This document shows positions 1 to 10,353 of a stretch of 64,000 nucleotides of DNA, piece by piece. The stretch is taken from contig CM041297.1 in the NCBI GenBank assembly GCA_023052935.1, positions 87,822,021 to 87,886,020 on the forward strand, read 5' to 3'. The notes under the pieces were generated by a model, which made no database searches, was not told the DNA's origin, and saw nothing but the letters and a program-made list of their open reading frames with translations. This DNA is from Piezodorus guildinii. Its lineage: Eukaryota; Arthropoda; Insecta; Hemiptera; Pentatomidae. Each line of letters starts with the position of its first letter. The first letter of the stretch is position 1. Both the position numbers and the translations under genes were made by a program.

Positions 1-249
1 TTCAATGTCAAGGACCCATAAATCCTAAATATTAGATATATTTGGACTTTTATTATCACTACATTGCGTGCAAAATACCTCTACTGAAACTCTCTATTCT
101 AGAAATGGTCTAGTTGGGGAAATGGAAATGAAGAAAAAAGAACAAAGGTTCTAGAAGTTTATTTTAATCCGCAAAACAATTAATTCTTAAAATTTAATGT
201 TAAACCTGGCAGATAGTCCTAGAATTCTTTTAAGGTAGTGACAAATATT
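1..249. other. AT-rich sequence, nothing recognised
   Basis: AT-rich DNA with no convincing ORF, RNA gene or repeat match to the rest of the window. Confidence 0.5.
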
Positions 250-355
250 TTGCTATGCCGTCCTTCAAAGGTAACGTAAAATAATGGTCCAAAGCCTGTG
301 CTATGTCTGGTACTGGTTAAAGATACCCATCCTAATTAAACAAACAAAATTTAGG
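250..355 (+). repeat. SINE-A remnant (body only)
   Basis: Diverged match to the SINE-A body seen better at 57522-57762. The order GCCGTCCTT, GTGCTATGTC, ACTGGTTAAAGATACC, AAATTTAGGAC is kept. The tRNA-like head is missing. Confidence 0.5.
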
Positions 356-1085
356 ACATTTAAATTTTAAATATATAAAACTGATTAAATATCGTCTGAT
401 AGCTTCAGTAGCATAAAATGACCTTATGCGCAAAAAATAACCTAAATATTAAAATTTATGCAAGAAGGTATTCAAAATTTGAATTTCAAATGCTTATAAA
501 GAAATTAAATATTGTTCATTATCTTCTGCGATACATCATACATCTTTTGTTATTGAAGCTTATTAAAACCCAAAGGCTTCACAAATATTTATCGTTAAGA
601 TACTTTAAAATTATTCCCTAATGACATCTCGCGGAATTCCTAGACTCGTCTGCGGATCCCAGGGGTAGTTGGGAACCAATGGTCTATGTCCTAAGTGAAG
701 TTGCGAAATAGCATTTAGAAAAAATAATAATAATAAATGATATATATCGCAACTTTTCAAATGACACGACATCGTAAATGCCTCTAGTTGCCAGTTAAGC
801 AGAGGAAGATCCTGCTGCACATCGTGCTATATTCCATTTACAGAGTCCTAATAAGGATTAGGCATAAATAATTATTTTTTATGAACAAGATTCATTATTT
901 ATACACATTTTGTAGTAATGTATGATTAGCCATGCTTACTGTCTATAGAAGAATGAGCACCATAATGCTTTAATAAAATTAATGTAATATAATAGTAAAT
1001 AAATATGATAGCTAAATATTATATGGTTAATTACAATTCAAATAATTGATAATTATTAACATTAAAATTCAAATATTTATTCTAG
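356..1085. other. AT-rich sequence, nothing recognised
   Basis: About 730 bases of AT-rich DNA. Short ORFs at 418-621 (plus) and 611-820 (minus) have low-complexity composition and no recognisable motif. The stretch ends in TTTATTCTAG, the proposed splice acceptor of the block at 1086. Confidence 0.45.
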
Positions 1086-1260
1086 AAAGAAGAGCTTTGC
1101 CGCCTCAGGACGGGATCAGGAAGAGGAGCAACTTCCAACGTTGGCGTCGGTGGCTTTGGCGTCCAACGAAGAGGATGTCATCTTCATCGAAGTGGACGGA
1201 GGGCTGGAGAGCGTCCTCTACCAGCAGTCGGATCACCTGGAAGCCTACCCGCCAGGCAGG
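1086..1260 (+). CDS. Candidate internal host exon, function unknown
   Basis: A 175-base block of sharply higher GC than its surroundings. It follows TTTATTCTAG (acceptor-like) and ends CAGG before GTATGA (donor-like). Reading from base 1087 gives 58 uninterrupted codons, rich in Glu, Asp, Ala and Leu in the middle and ending in a Pro-Pro-Gly-Arg stretch. The exon would enter with one leftover base and leave in phase 0. A competing frame gives an Arg- and Ser-rich product that looks less natural. No domain is recognised. The product may be a disordered acidic segment of a larger protein. It matches no repeat elsewhere in the window, which fits host rather than transposon origin. Length alone is not decisive, because 58 open codons in GC-rich DNA can occur by chance. 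Confidence 0.4.
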
Positions 1261-1469
1261 GTATGACAGTTCCTAACGTGTGATATTATATCATTAATAA
1301 TACGTCATTTGTTATTTTACCAATAAATATATTTTCATAGAATTTCAATTCTGTTATTTTATTTGTCCTGAAATTTCCTCTAACTCATATAAAAATTTCC
1401 ACTTGTTCCTATTGGTTCGAAACAGTATTATTGTTTTTGTTTTTTTAATTATTTTTAAAAATCGCTACG

Positions 1470-1902
1470 CCTTTTTAAGTTACTTCAACGCCCACTAGAT
1501 AAACGCTCCAACCCTCCACTTAACTACAAAAGCTTCATCTACATGAATTATCGTAAGACCTATCTGGACTTACGGAATTGAGCCTTGAGCCCTTACTAAA
1601 TCATTCAATTCCTCTCCTATCCAATCCTTACAATCGAAAATCCGTCGTAAAATCCTTAACGCTCTTTACATTGTCACGAATAAATTCATCCATATTGACC
1701 TTAATGTTCTATTTGTTGCTGATCTGGCCCGATCCAGGTACCTCTGATTCCTTGAAATACTCCATTACCCTCTAAACCATTGGTTTCTATCCTTTTCGAT
1801 TCGTGATAATTAAAGATTGGATTTCCATGATTGTTCTTATTCAATTTGCTTGCGTGTATCAGTTTCAAAGCCGGACAGCTATCCCGTTCATTTATTAGGG
1901 AA

Positions 1903-1973
<71 letters not shown>

Positions 1974-2090
1974 CAGGTAATTTATTAATTCCCTCCTCCT
2001 AGAACTGTTAAAGCACGACTCAAGCGTTTTGCGTCTGCCAAGCCAAAATTTCCGGTTCTGAACCGAGCAAACCACTTACGGATTTTCTGC
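1470..2090 (+). pseudogene. Jockey-family ORF2 3' fragment, decayed
   Basis: Translating across frames recovers the Jockey ORF2 C-terminus in order: the segment after the RT domain (compare 12660-13040 and 41570-41940), including the equivalents of LIYIT..RPIWTYG, SNSSRIQSL, KILNAPYFVTN and a degraded DLARTKY. Several stops and frameshifts are present. A (TA)n array at 1907-1970 interrupts it, followed by a trace of the Arg/Lys-rich end. It has no 5' half and cannot encode a working protein. Family assignment is firm because the DNA itself aligns to both larger elements. Confidence 0.75.
1907..1970. repeat. (TA)n microsatellite
   Basis: About 32 uninterrupted TA units, sitting inside the Jockey remnant. 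Confidence 0.95.
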
Positions 2091-2185
2091 TAAGACACAA
2101 TCGCCGTATAAAAATTTTGTTAACCGTCTGTGCAGCGGATTTTCCTTTTTGGAAATCAAAAATTCTTCTTCTTCATCTTTCCTCT
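2091..2185. other. Spacer, nothing recognised
   Basis: Short spacer between two LINE remnants. Confidence 0.4.
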
Positions 2186-2520
2186 CTACCGCACAGCAGT
2201 GTGAGGGGGTCGCTTGTAGAGGCTGATCCAGGCATTCCTATTCTGCGCTATTTCCCCTGCTGATCTAAAATCTATATCTCTTTTTCTGCAGGCCTTCCTT
2301 ATCCCATCCTCCCAAGTCTTCCTAGGTCTTCCTCTTGGTCTCCTTCCCTCTACTTTCAGCTCATACGTTGCTTTTGCCACGCGATCCTCCGACATTCTTG
2401 AGACATGGCCGTACCATCTTAGCTGAATTTCTTCAACAATATACTCGGCCGATCTGACATCAAGGTTGGATCTTATTATGGTATTTCTCATCCTATCTCT
2501 CCTCGTCTTACCCTCAATTA
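2186..2520 (-). pseudogene. C-terminal tail of a non-LTR reverse transcriptase
   Basis: A minus-strand open frame of about 110 codons carries LRWYGHVSRM, then a basic GRRPRGRPRKTW block and a final Trp-Ile-Ser-Leu-Tyr region. The RWYGHV..RM plus GRPRK signature is the usual C-terminal end of endonuclease/reverse-transcriptase LINE proteins in arthropods (family knowledge). The frame runs upstream past the first Met with an Arg-rich segment and then breaks, so only the tail remains. The RT catalytic core and endonuclease are absent. It is not the Jockey family found elsewhere in this window, whose C-terminus differs. The exact clade (RTE-like or other) cannot be fixed from this piece. Confidence 0.75.
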
Positions 2521-2882
2521 TTAAATCAAAAATTATTAAATGACAAAAATCAATTTTTTTTCTTTTCCATTGTGATGGAAGTGGATTGATGAAAAATATC
2601 GCTCAAAGATAAGGAATCTCGGTTGAAACTGAAATATATAACCGCCTTAACTAATCCTCTTTTAGGATATGTAAAGGTTATTGATCAATAAACGTGATTT
2701 TATGAACACTTAGGGAATGAGATTGAAGTATTGAAAAAACACTAAGTACTTATTTTACAACCAAATACTTAATAGTATGTTACTCGGAAAACAATTGTAG
2801 ATTAAAGGTATGGCAGAAATTACATACTTACATAGATTTATTTAAATCTCTATGCACATTCCTACTACAATATATGTTACTG
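2521..2882. other. AT-rich sequence, nothing recognised
   Basis: No ORF, RNA or repeat match seen. Confidence 0.4.
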
Positions 2883-3045
2883 ACTTTCACTTACCTCCGT
2901 TATTTATATCAAATTAAGAATTTTTAAACAATGTTAGAAATTAAATAATTTGTTAAGGAATTATTTACTTTGGATTTTAATAGAAACATGCGATTTATTA
3001 AATAATCTATTATATTATTATCTACGACAATCAATTGTTTTTGTC
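2883..3045 (+). repeat. HINE-like element, truncated left end (copy A')
   Basis: Starts GACTTTCACTTACCTCC and matches the first 160 bases of copy A at 3265 closely, then breaks off at the junction with repeat R2. It is a partial duplicate just upstream of copy A. Confidence 0.7.
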
Positions 3046-3245
3046 GGACTAATTCAAAGCGGAATAATTAAAAAAAAATAAGTTATTTAACTATTTAATG
3101 ACAAAAATAAGTTTTATGTTTGGTAGTAACCCTAAAAATATAAATAATCTCGTCAAGATAGTACTTTTAATAAGGTTTCTTAAAAATTCTGTTCCTCACT
3201 CCTAAAAAGGAATCTTAATGTGACCACACATGAAAATGTAAAAAT
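3046..3245 (-). repeat. Dispersed repeat R2, partial
   Basis: Reverse-strand match to 33346-33560 and 61385-61510. Shared blocks include TTATTCCGCTTTGAAAT and AAGTACTGTTT, then TGTGTGGTCACATTAAGATT next to the HINE-like element. No coding capacity. Confidence 0.7.
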
Positions 3246-4292
3246 TGGGTGCGAGCAACACACGACTTTCACTTACCTCCATTATTTATATCAATTCAAG
3301 AATTTTTAAACACGTTTATAAACGAAAATAAATTGTTAAAGAATTATTTAAATTGGATTTTAATAGAAACATCTGTTTTATTAAATAATCTATTATATTA
3401 TTATCTACGAAAATCAGTTTATTTTATCGGCTTTTCATCACTCTTCGTTAAATTTTACAATAGTATGTATACGAAAATATTTTTTCTAAAATCTTTAGCA
3501 TTCCAACGGTATATTATACACGTATATTACTGTTCTTAAGTTCAAAAAATTAAAAATTGCATTAAAAAAATATTTATCAGTTTTATATAATAGAAATAGA
3601 AATAGAAAAAACTTTTATTCTGGGACTTAGTTCCTTAAGAATAACACAAAATTCACAAACAAAAATAGCACATCTGGCCAGAAAACATTAGATAGATTTA
3701 ATTATTTACATAGGTAAAAGAGGTTATCCTTTAGTTAGATATCGACTTCGTCCAACTTATATATTTACCTTTTTTTAGCAATGCTAATTAGATGATATGG
3801 TCAGTTCATAAAATCTACAAAACTAAAGGTACATTAAAGGAAGAAATTATGTAATATTGGCATTTTAACCCTGTCGGACTATTTAAATCAGAATGAAGCC
3901 TCCATGAAATTAAACCCCATTAAATTTTACATCGACATAGGGAGTTTAATCAAAATCGTTATAGCCGTTTTTGAGAAAATCGTAAAAAGGTACAAAATGC
4001 ATGGTATAAAGTGGCTCTTTTGGTTAGCTGATTTTGATGAACAAGTTGCTGTAACATCTCGGCTCTATATATGTATAAATAAATATGAAATTTCAATTTC
4101 TTAGGATTTTTCTTTTTCACGCTGGACTTACCATACACACACACGCGTGAACACACATCATTTTACGGGACTTGGTCATTTGGAATCAGGGAACCCTAAA
4201 ACGTGTATTTCTGTTGAAAAGTGGAATTCGAAAATTTTCACGATCATAGTAATTTTCTCTTCTATATATTCCATATATAGGTAAGTGAAAGT
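3246..4292 (+). mobile_element. HINE-like non-autonomous element, copy A
   Basis: Left end GTGCGAGCAACACACG, then ACTTTCACTTACCT. Right end has a CTATATAT/ATATATAG hairpin followed by AGGTAAGTGAAAGT, the reverse complement of the left motif. A short CA-rich microsatellite lies at 4131-4150. No protein is encoded. The layout (inverted subterminal repeats set inside the ends, internal microsatellite, 3' stem-loop) resembles Helentron-associated elements. A 140-base LINE tail is inserted at 3586-3725. Very similar to copy D at 32549-33345. Confidence 0.75.
3586..3725 (-). repeat. LINE 3' tail inserted in HINE copy A
   Basis: Related to sequences at 34195-34260 and 50130-50215, each with CTTYATTCT..., TAAGAATAA and a GGCCAGA-type block. 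Other HINE copies lack this segment, so it is an insertion. It reads as a 5'-truncated LINE 3' UTR on the minus strand. Confidence 0.6.
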
Positions 4293-4881
4293 AAATTTAA
4301 TTAATGTATTTAAGTAATCAACTACTATTGTTTTAAAAAGTATTTTACTCGACTGACTTTCGACAGCTAGTCGAATATTAACTTGAGTCTACAAACTGGC
4401 TCGATTGAAACCGAAGAACTCCGAAAACATCATTAATAAATGAACTTTGAAAATGAAGAATAGAAAAACCGGGAGGGAAAATGCCATTAGATATAATTTA
4501 TAATTGAGCTAGGGAGAGTTATTCCGTCTAATCGGCCGTGAGTTAATATAACAAGGTGCCAAATAGCCCCTCTCGCTCCTTGATTAATGCCCTATAATTC
4601 CCCTTCGAAAGAAATTTCTCTTCATTTATTTCAGATGCATCACGGATTTCATTTCGAGTCCGCTAATTGCCCCAAAATCAAACTCCTCCCCCCTCACAAA
4701 ATTAGTGCAATTAAAGTAATCTCCAACAGCAGCCTTATCTCCTCTCGGTGAAACTTTTTTATAAGGAAGGGGAGAGAGAATCTTTTCCCTTTTTTTCTCT
4801 TTGTAAAATCGATTGTTCCCTGTCGGCTGGCTTTATGTGGTATCTGTAACTTACCAGATGCTCAATGAATATCGTTTGTTT
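4293..4881. other. Unique GC-richer island, possible conserved non-coding element
   Basis: Bases 4430-4790 are less AT-rich than the flanks, match no repeat in the window and contain TAAT-type motifs (for example ATTATAATTGAG and GAGTTAATATAA). No open frame with splice sites was found. Regulatory function is inference only. Confidence 0.3.
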
Positions 4882-5565
4882 GTTTTTTTACATTTTATTG
4901 ATATTTACAACTGTAATTATAATAAATACAATAAGTAAATGGGCTAATTTACACTTATGGACATAATAATGTTTAATGAAGAAACATTTAAACATGAAAA
5001 AAACCCAGTGGTAGCACTTGTCAAATTGATTTAGTAGGTCTCGAGGCCATCTTCTTTTCAATTGCCTCTTAGGGTTGTCAGGAATAGATGGGAATGATGA
5101 GTAGCGTACAAGAGGATTCGTGCGGGTTTAGAGTTGGGAATTGAAAGAGGAATATCGGTTTTGGGATATTTCTTCGACAAATGGGATATTTAGGTCATTA
5201 TGGATGATTTTATTCTTAGCGAAATAAGGAGCATTTAGTATTTTGGATTATAAGGATTGGATGCGAGAGGAATTAGATGGTTTAGTTGAGCCCCAAAGCT
5301 CCGTTAGGTCTGATGATAGTTACATAAATAAGCTTTTTGTAATAAATTGGAAGTTTTGAACGTTTGTCGAGTAAGTGTTGTAGTAATCGGTATCTACGGG
5401 CAGTTTCTTGTCGTTTTAGTCTCGTATGAGGATTCCATGTAAGATGATGTCAAGATGGAGTCCTAGGTATCGGATTTGTTCTACAGTGGGGTATTGTATT
5501 ATTAAAGAATGGGGCAGGAAGTCATCGGTATGCGACAAAGGGTAAAGGTAATTTGGTTGGATCAA
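4882..5565 (-). pseudogene. Jockey-family 3' fragment, decayed
   Basis: The reverse strand reads from the equivalent of Jockey-1 base 12480 to its 3' end. Recognisable are VEQIRYLGLHLD, then LWGSTKPSNSSRIQSL, LNAPYFAKNKIIHNDLNIPF, and a final RRWPRDLL, with stops and frameshifts between. It continues through a 3' UTR related to Jockey-1 (a CCACTGGG block, then ACAACTGTA) to a T-rich run on the plus strand that marks the old poly(A) tail. 5' truncated at about 5565. Dead copy of the same family as 8085-13192. Confidence 0.8.
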
Positions 5566-5679
5566 TATTGTAATTGATGAAGAAAATACTTAACTGTACT
5601 AACTTATCATTCATTATACTTTACCTATTTTTGGTTTCTGTAAAATCTCAGACATATCCTATCTTAAATATTTAAAAAA

Positions 5680-5722
<43 letters not shown>

Positions 5723-6519
5723 TTTTTTTTTTTTTTTTAAATTAACTTGCCCCCCTCACGGACACATATTCGAAAATATTCATTATTTCACTACACATTC
5801 CCCTAATGTATATTTCATATATTAAATTGTGTTTATATAAAAATATCAAGGTTAAAATGGGACTGATCCCAAATCTATAAAGAGATCTAGGAAATAGAAA
5901 GGAAGTTTTGGTATGTAAAGAAAGTTGCAGAACCCGAAAAAAACAAAAAAAAACAATCCCCTTAATATGTTTTGAAAAAGAAAAGAGTCTGCATAAACCG
6001 TATGAAGAACATTTTCTAGATACCTAACAGACTCAATACACCTAAGTTTCCGTTATTCAGATTTAATTTAAAATATAATATGAATTAAAAAATATATTTA
6101 AGAATTTTTACACTATTTAATAACAATAGAACTACATACATAATTGTAAATTGGTCTTATCCTTAATCCACTTGAGGACGAAGATCTAAGCAATGCCCTG
6201 CTCATATATGATTCCTTTAATTTACTGACTATTTTTTATTGTTTGTTTTATTTAATTTTTTATATGAGTGATAAAGTTTTGAAAAACAGATATAATCCAG
6301 GCATATGAAATTATGTAATTTTAGAATATTTATTATTTTATCTTATAACTATTTAAGATTGTTAATTTTTTTTTTTTTTTTATGAAATACCTCTTATTAA
6401 TTTTAAATTTGTTTGCAATAATATTAGATTTTATTAAAATGGACACTTAGCTTATAATAACTTTATTTTTTTTGATAATTCACTTTACTAGTTTTTATAA
6501 AATTTGGAATTGTTGATTT
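5566..6519. other. AT-rich sequence with (TA)n and poly(T) tracts
   Basis: Contains (TA)n at about 5687-5718 followed by a T run, and several A/T homopolymers. No gene or RNA recognised. Confidence 0.45.
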
Positions 6520-6524
6520 TTACT

Positions 6525-6605
6525 TGGAGAGTCCTGATGATGGGATGATGATGATGATCCCGTAACGTCGATTTTATGGGAAAATAATAAATAAAGTGTT
6601 TGGAA
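6525..6605 (+). repeat. Penelope-like 3' signature
   Basis: CCTGATGATGGGATGATG...GTAACGTCGATTTT followed by AATAAATAAAG. A CCTGATGATGG...ACGTCG layout is typical of the terminal part of Penelope-like retroelements. Nothing coding is attached. Confidence 0.35.
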
Positions 6606-7164
6606 CAAATATTTCAGCCCTAGTGTCTACCTCTAATATTTTCCAAACGAGAGATATAAAATAAAACGTATTTTAAAAAGACGCTACATGCACTTAAACA
6701 AGGGTTTACCGAAGGAAGACGGCTTCATGCTGAGACAAGAATTTCACCAAGGCTCTTTAATAAAATCACTGATTTATAACAAATTATGACACGTGGGTTG
6801 CTGATTAACAGTTGTAAATGTCAGTTATACCTTTTTTTAAAAGTTTAAAATAAAATGAAAACAAAAAAAAGGCCAGGCACGCCCTCCATAAAAACGGCCT
6901 AAGGAGTGGTTGCGGTAATAAATTAGCTCCCCGTGGTTTAGCTCTTTAACGAAATAATTAGGACCTCTTTGTTGCGGGTTTCGATGGATACCGTATCGAA
7001 GGACTATTGGTCTGTAATAGATTTTTTTTATTTAATAACATCTATTCTTACTTAATATTCTAATTAATAATGGAAGTTGTTAATTAAAAATATGTATCAT
7101 CCTTTACTGACCTTCAGTTCATCTTTTATGCGTGTTTTTAAAGGTTCAATAAAAACAAAAAAAT
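6606..7164. other. AT-rich sequence, nothing recognised
   Basis: Includes a GC-richer patch at 6870-7000 with no frame, RNA fold or repeat match that I recognise. Confidence 0.4.
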
Positions 7165-8072
7165 CTGGTGCGGGCAACACACGACTTTTACTTACCTCCT
7201 TTTTTAAAATCGATTACATAATTTCCAAATACAGTTGGAGATAAAAATGAGTGAAACCGTTAAAGAATTATTTATTTTATTTATTTATTTAACGTCACTT
7301 TATGCTGCTATGGCTAATTGGACGATGCTACAGTGGAAGTCCTAAATTTTGCCTATCCAGGTTTTATTAGGATAGGGATTTTTAACGAGTACCTGACATC
7401 GCACAGGCTCGGGACCACCTTTTAACGTCCCCTCCGAAGGACGGCGTAACTAAGGATTTTTTACTCCCATTAAAAAATCCTAGGACCACCTGCGGGTTTG
7501 AACCCGTGACCTTTAGCATGGGAGGCTGTTACGCTAGCCACCCAGCTACAAGTGATCCCCCGTTAAAGGATTAATTAAATTGAATGAATATAGAAACATG
7601 TGTTTTATTAAAAACTCTATTATATTATTATCTAAAAAAAACAGTTAGTTTTATCGGCTTTTTATCACTCTTTATTCAATTTTACAAGCTTGTGTTCAAG
7701 ATAATATATATTTCTAAAGTTATCCACTTTTAAACGGTATATTATAAGTCTATATTACTGTTCTTATGTTCAAAAACAAAATTGGCGCGCTGTGCTTCAT
7801 TGACAATCCACCAGGTTGCAGCACGGTTAACATAAATTTTCCTTTTCGGGAACCCAAAAAACAGTTAGTTTTATCATCACTCTCCATTACCCTTTACAAT
7901 TCTGTGAATCAGATAATATTTTTTCTAAAATCTATAGCTATCCAACGGTATATTACACATATATATTACTATTGTAGTGTTCCAAAAAACAAAAAAATGC
8001 ATAAATAAATATTTGTTCAGTTTTCTCACTTAGTTGTTTATCAAATTCGCTCAACGTGCATATTTAGTTTTT
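7165..8072 (+). mobile_element. HINE-like element, copy B (split by SINE and Jockey-1)
   Basis: Left end GGTGCGGGCAACACACG then ACTTTTACTTACCTCC. The element is interrupted by SINE-A at 7271-7559 and, after 8084, by Jockey-1. It resumes at 13205 (TAACAAGATAAT...) for about 40 bases before diverging at about 13246. The right end is lost. Confidence 0.7.
7271..7559 (-). mobile_element. SINE-A, full-length copy
   Basis: On the minus strand: GGGATCACTTGTAGCTGGG, an A-box-like TGGCTAGCGTA, a B box GGTTCAAACCC, a body with GGTGGTCC and GCACAGGC-type blocks, and an AAATAAATAAA tail. Flanked by CCGTTAAAGAATTA (7257-7270) and CCGTTAAAGGATTA (7560-7573), a 14-base duplication with one mismatch. tRNA-derived SINE, pol III transcribed by family rule. 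Sits inside HINE copy B. Confidence 0.85.
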
Positions 8073-8084
8073 AATTATTAATGG
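8073..8084 (+). repeat. Target-site duplication of Jockey-1, left
   Basis: AATTATTAATGG, identical to 13193-13204. It fixes the 5' end of Jockey-1 at about 8085. Confidence 0.85.
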
Positions 8085-8390
8085 GAGTTTTCGAGTGTCA
8101 TGGCCGAAACTAATGTCACGCTTAGTTATCGCTCTGCACTAGCATCTTTATAACTGTGGTATTAACTCACGGATTATTGCCAACGTTTATAAACATCGTC
8201 TTTTTACGACAGTAATCAAGTTTATACTGTAATTCAGTGAGGTGAGTGATTATTAGTTAACTTTTGGAGTAGTGTTAATAGCCTAAAGGTGCGCTCACTA
8301 GGACTAGTTCTTATCTGATCACCAGTGGCTCGGAGGTAGCGCTCCTGACTCCGCTCGAATAGAACTGAGTTCGTAGCTCAAGAGACGCTT

Positions 8391-8428
<38 letters not shown>

Positions 8429-8674
8429 CTCCAATTTTTCAAATATTATTTTCTTCTTTCATTTTATATAAGACATTTTTTCTTTTAATTTCTTTATTTA
8501 ATTTTGTATAAAAATATTTTAGGAAATGTTTTTTATTTTTTTTTAAATTTAAATACCTATGTAAATCATTGTAAATACGATATTAGTTAAATATTATCAA
8601 TCCATTTATTTTTTGATCCATGTATTATTTTTTACTTTAATTATTTTTTTTCTTTTTAATTTTATATCATTATT
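8085..8674 (+). promoter_or_regulatory. Jockey-1 5' UTR with likely internal promoter
   Basis: Starts GAGTTTTCGAGTGTCATGGC. The TGTCATGGCCG block is shared with Jockey-2 at 37115, and TGAGGTGAGTG at 8238-8248 recurs in Jockey-2 at 37255 with nearly the same spacing. A run of 36 T lies at 8393-8428. Jockey elements carry promoters inside the transcribed 5' end (family knowledge). Which block acts is not shown by sequence. Confidence 0.55.
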
Positions 8675-10353
8675 ATGTCCACTGACAAAAATTCAATCAT
8701 GGATACGGACGATGACACAGCCTTTAGTGAAGTTAGCGAAACGGATTCGCAGTATTTAAAACGTCGAACGCTCCAGAAACGTGATAGGAATGTACTACCG
8801 GGTTCCGCTGGGAACTCACCCAACAAGAAAAAAAAAAAGAAAGCCAAGTCTAAACAAGCACTTCCAACCGAAAACGAAAATCAGAGTTCAAACTCAGCCA
8901 ACACAACTCCATCTCAAACTACTTCTCACGACCTACCTTCCAGCAATAACATTGCAGCCACCAATAATTCGTCTAATGCTCCTTTAGCACCCCGAGAATC
9001 AAACGAACCCGAGCCGCCACCTATATATGTCAGTAACATTCGTGACTTCATGAAGTTTGGCCAGGAAATCTCAGCTCTGATTGGACAACAAAATTTTCAA
9101 TGTTTTTCAAGATTACAAGACATCAAGATTAACACTCCAAATAAAGACATTTATAAAAAATTAGTTTACCACTTAACACAGAAAAAGTACGACTTTCACT
9201 GTTATCAGCTGAAAGAAGAGAAACCTTATAGAGTGGTTTTACGAGGTCTTCACAGCACCACCCCCACAGAGGCCATCAAGAAAGACCTAGACGAATTAGG
9301 ATTTAATGTTAGACACATATCATGCATCACTCATCCTGTTCAAAAGTATCCTCTGCCCTTATTCTTTGTAGACCTTGAACCAGCACCTGGTAATCATGAA
9401 ATCTTCAAAGTCAATAGGCTAGTATACTCCTGCATTAGATTTGAGGAGCCCAAGATGAGACCTGAAATTGTACAATGCGCAAACTGCCAAACTCTAGGGC
9501 ACACGAAAACCTATTGCCACCATCCTCCCAGATGTGTCAAATGTGCAGGATCTCACGCTTCCAGCACCTGCCAAAAATCTAGAGACACCCTGCAAAATGT
9601 GCTTTGTGTAGTGAAGCACATCCTGCTAACTATAAAGGATGCATTGTATATAAAAACCTGCTAAGACAAAAAGGTTTATATGCAGCAGCTTTTACTCAAA
9701 GAAACTCAGAGCCAGTTAACGAAAAACCAGGCCGGTCCATCAAGAGTACACCTGTGTTCCAGCACCCTACCGTCATCGATGAGAATCAACACACTTCGAG
9801 CTTCAACTCCAAGACCACAACCATTTCTGCAATAGCTTCTCACCATACACCACGACCTCAATCGCCTCAAACCTCAAAACAGCCTCAGCCACCCCATCAT
9901 CATTCCCAGACTTCCTATGGTCCTCCCCAGACTATCCATCCACAACCCCAAAAACCGCATCCTCAATCTCAGAATTCCCATCCAGTGTTCAAAGTCCCTA
10001 AAAGTGATCCTCAAAACTCATCCCTAAGAGTGAAGTTACCACCACTGATACCTCCTCAGACCATTCCCAACCAGCCTCTTCCATCTATATCATCAGCTCC
10101 TGAAAACCACTCACTAGAACCTCCATTAAACATGATCCCTTGTCAACAACCTCAGAGAAGGGTTCAACCTCCTCCAAGACCTATGAATCCTCTGCCCAAA
10201 GACAACCCCTCCTACTCCTATTCCTACCAACATTCATCTGATATTATTCCTATTCTTTCATCCTTTCTCCTAGATCTCCAAAATACCATCAAGCCCCTTA
10301 TTACTCTCCTTACTAGACTCCTTTCAGAAATCCCCTTCAATATCCCACGATGA
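8675..10353 (+). pseudogene. Jockey-1 ORF1, gag-like zinc-knuckle protein, frameshifted
   Basis: ORF1 binds the element's RNA and forms the particle that carries it to the nucleus. The first open piece (8675-9664) has an acidic N-terminus, a Lys-rich run, a PRE_C2HC-type region around residues 170-250 (YDFHCYQL, YRVVLRGLHSTTPT) and two zinc knuckles, CX2CX4HX4C then CX2CX3HX4C, at about 267-300. Compared with the intact ORF1 of Jockey-2, one base has been lost near 9585, within the third cysteine motif. The frame then reads out to a stop at 9664. The correct frame continues as a Pro/Gln/His-rich region and a hydrophobic end, stopping at 10353 with its TGA overlapping the ORF2 ATG. Without frameshifting, a truncated gag is expected. 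Confidence 0.9.

Noticed and set aside
612..720. Additional SINE-A fragment
   Set aside because: Only short words match; alignment in order could not be sustained.
1701..2075. 124-codon minus ORF
   Set aside because: It crosses a (TA)n array and is antisense to a Jockey remnant.
3249..3539. 96-codon plus ORF, with a near copy at 33073-33270 (minus)
   Set aside because: Both lie within HINE-like copies A and D. The similarity reflects repeat identity, and other copies have stops in this frame.
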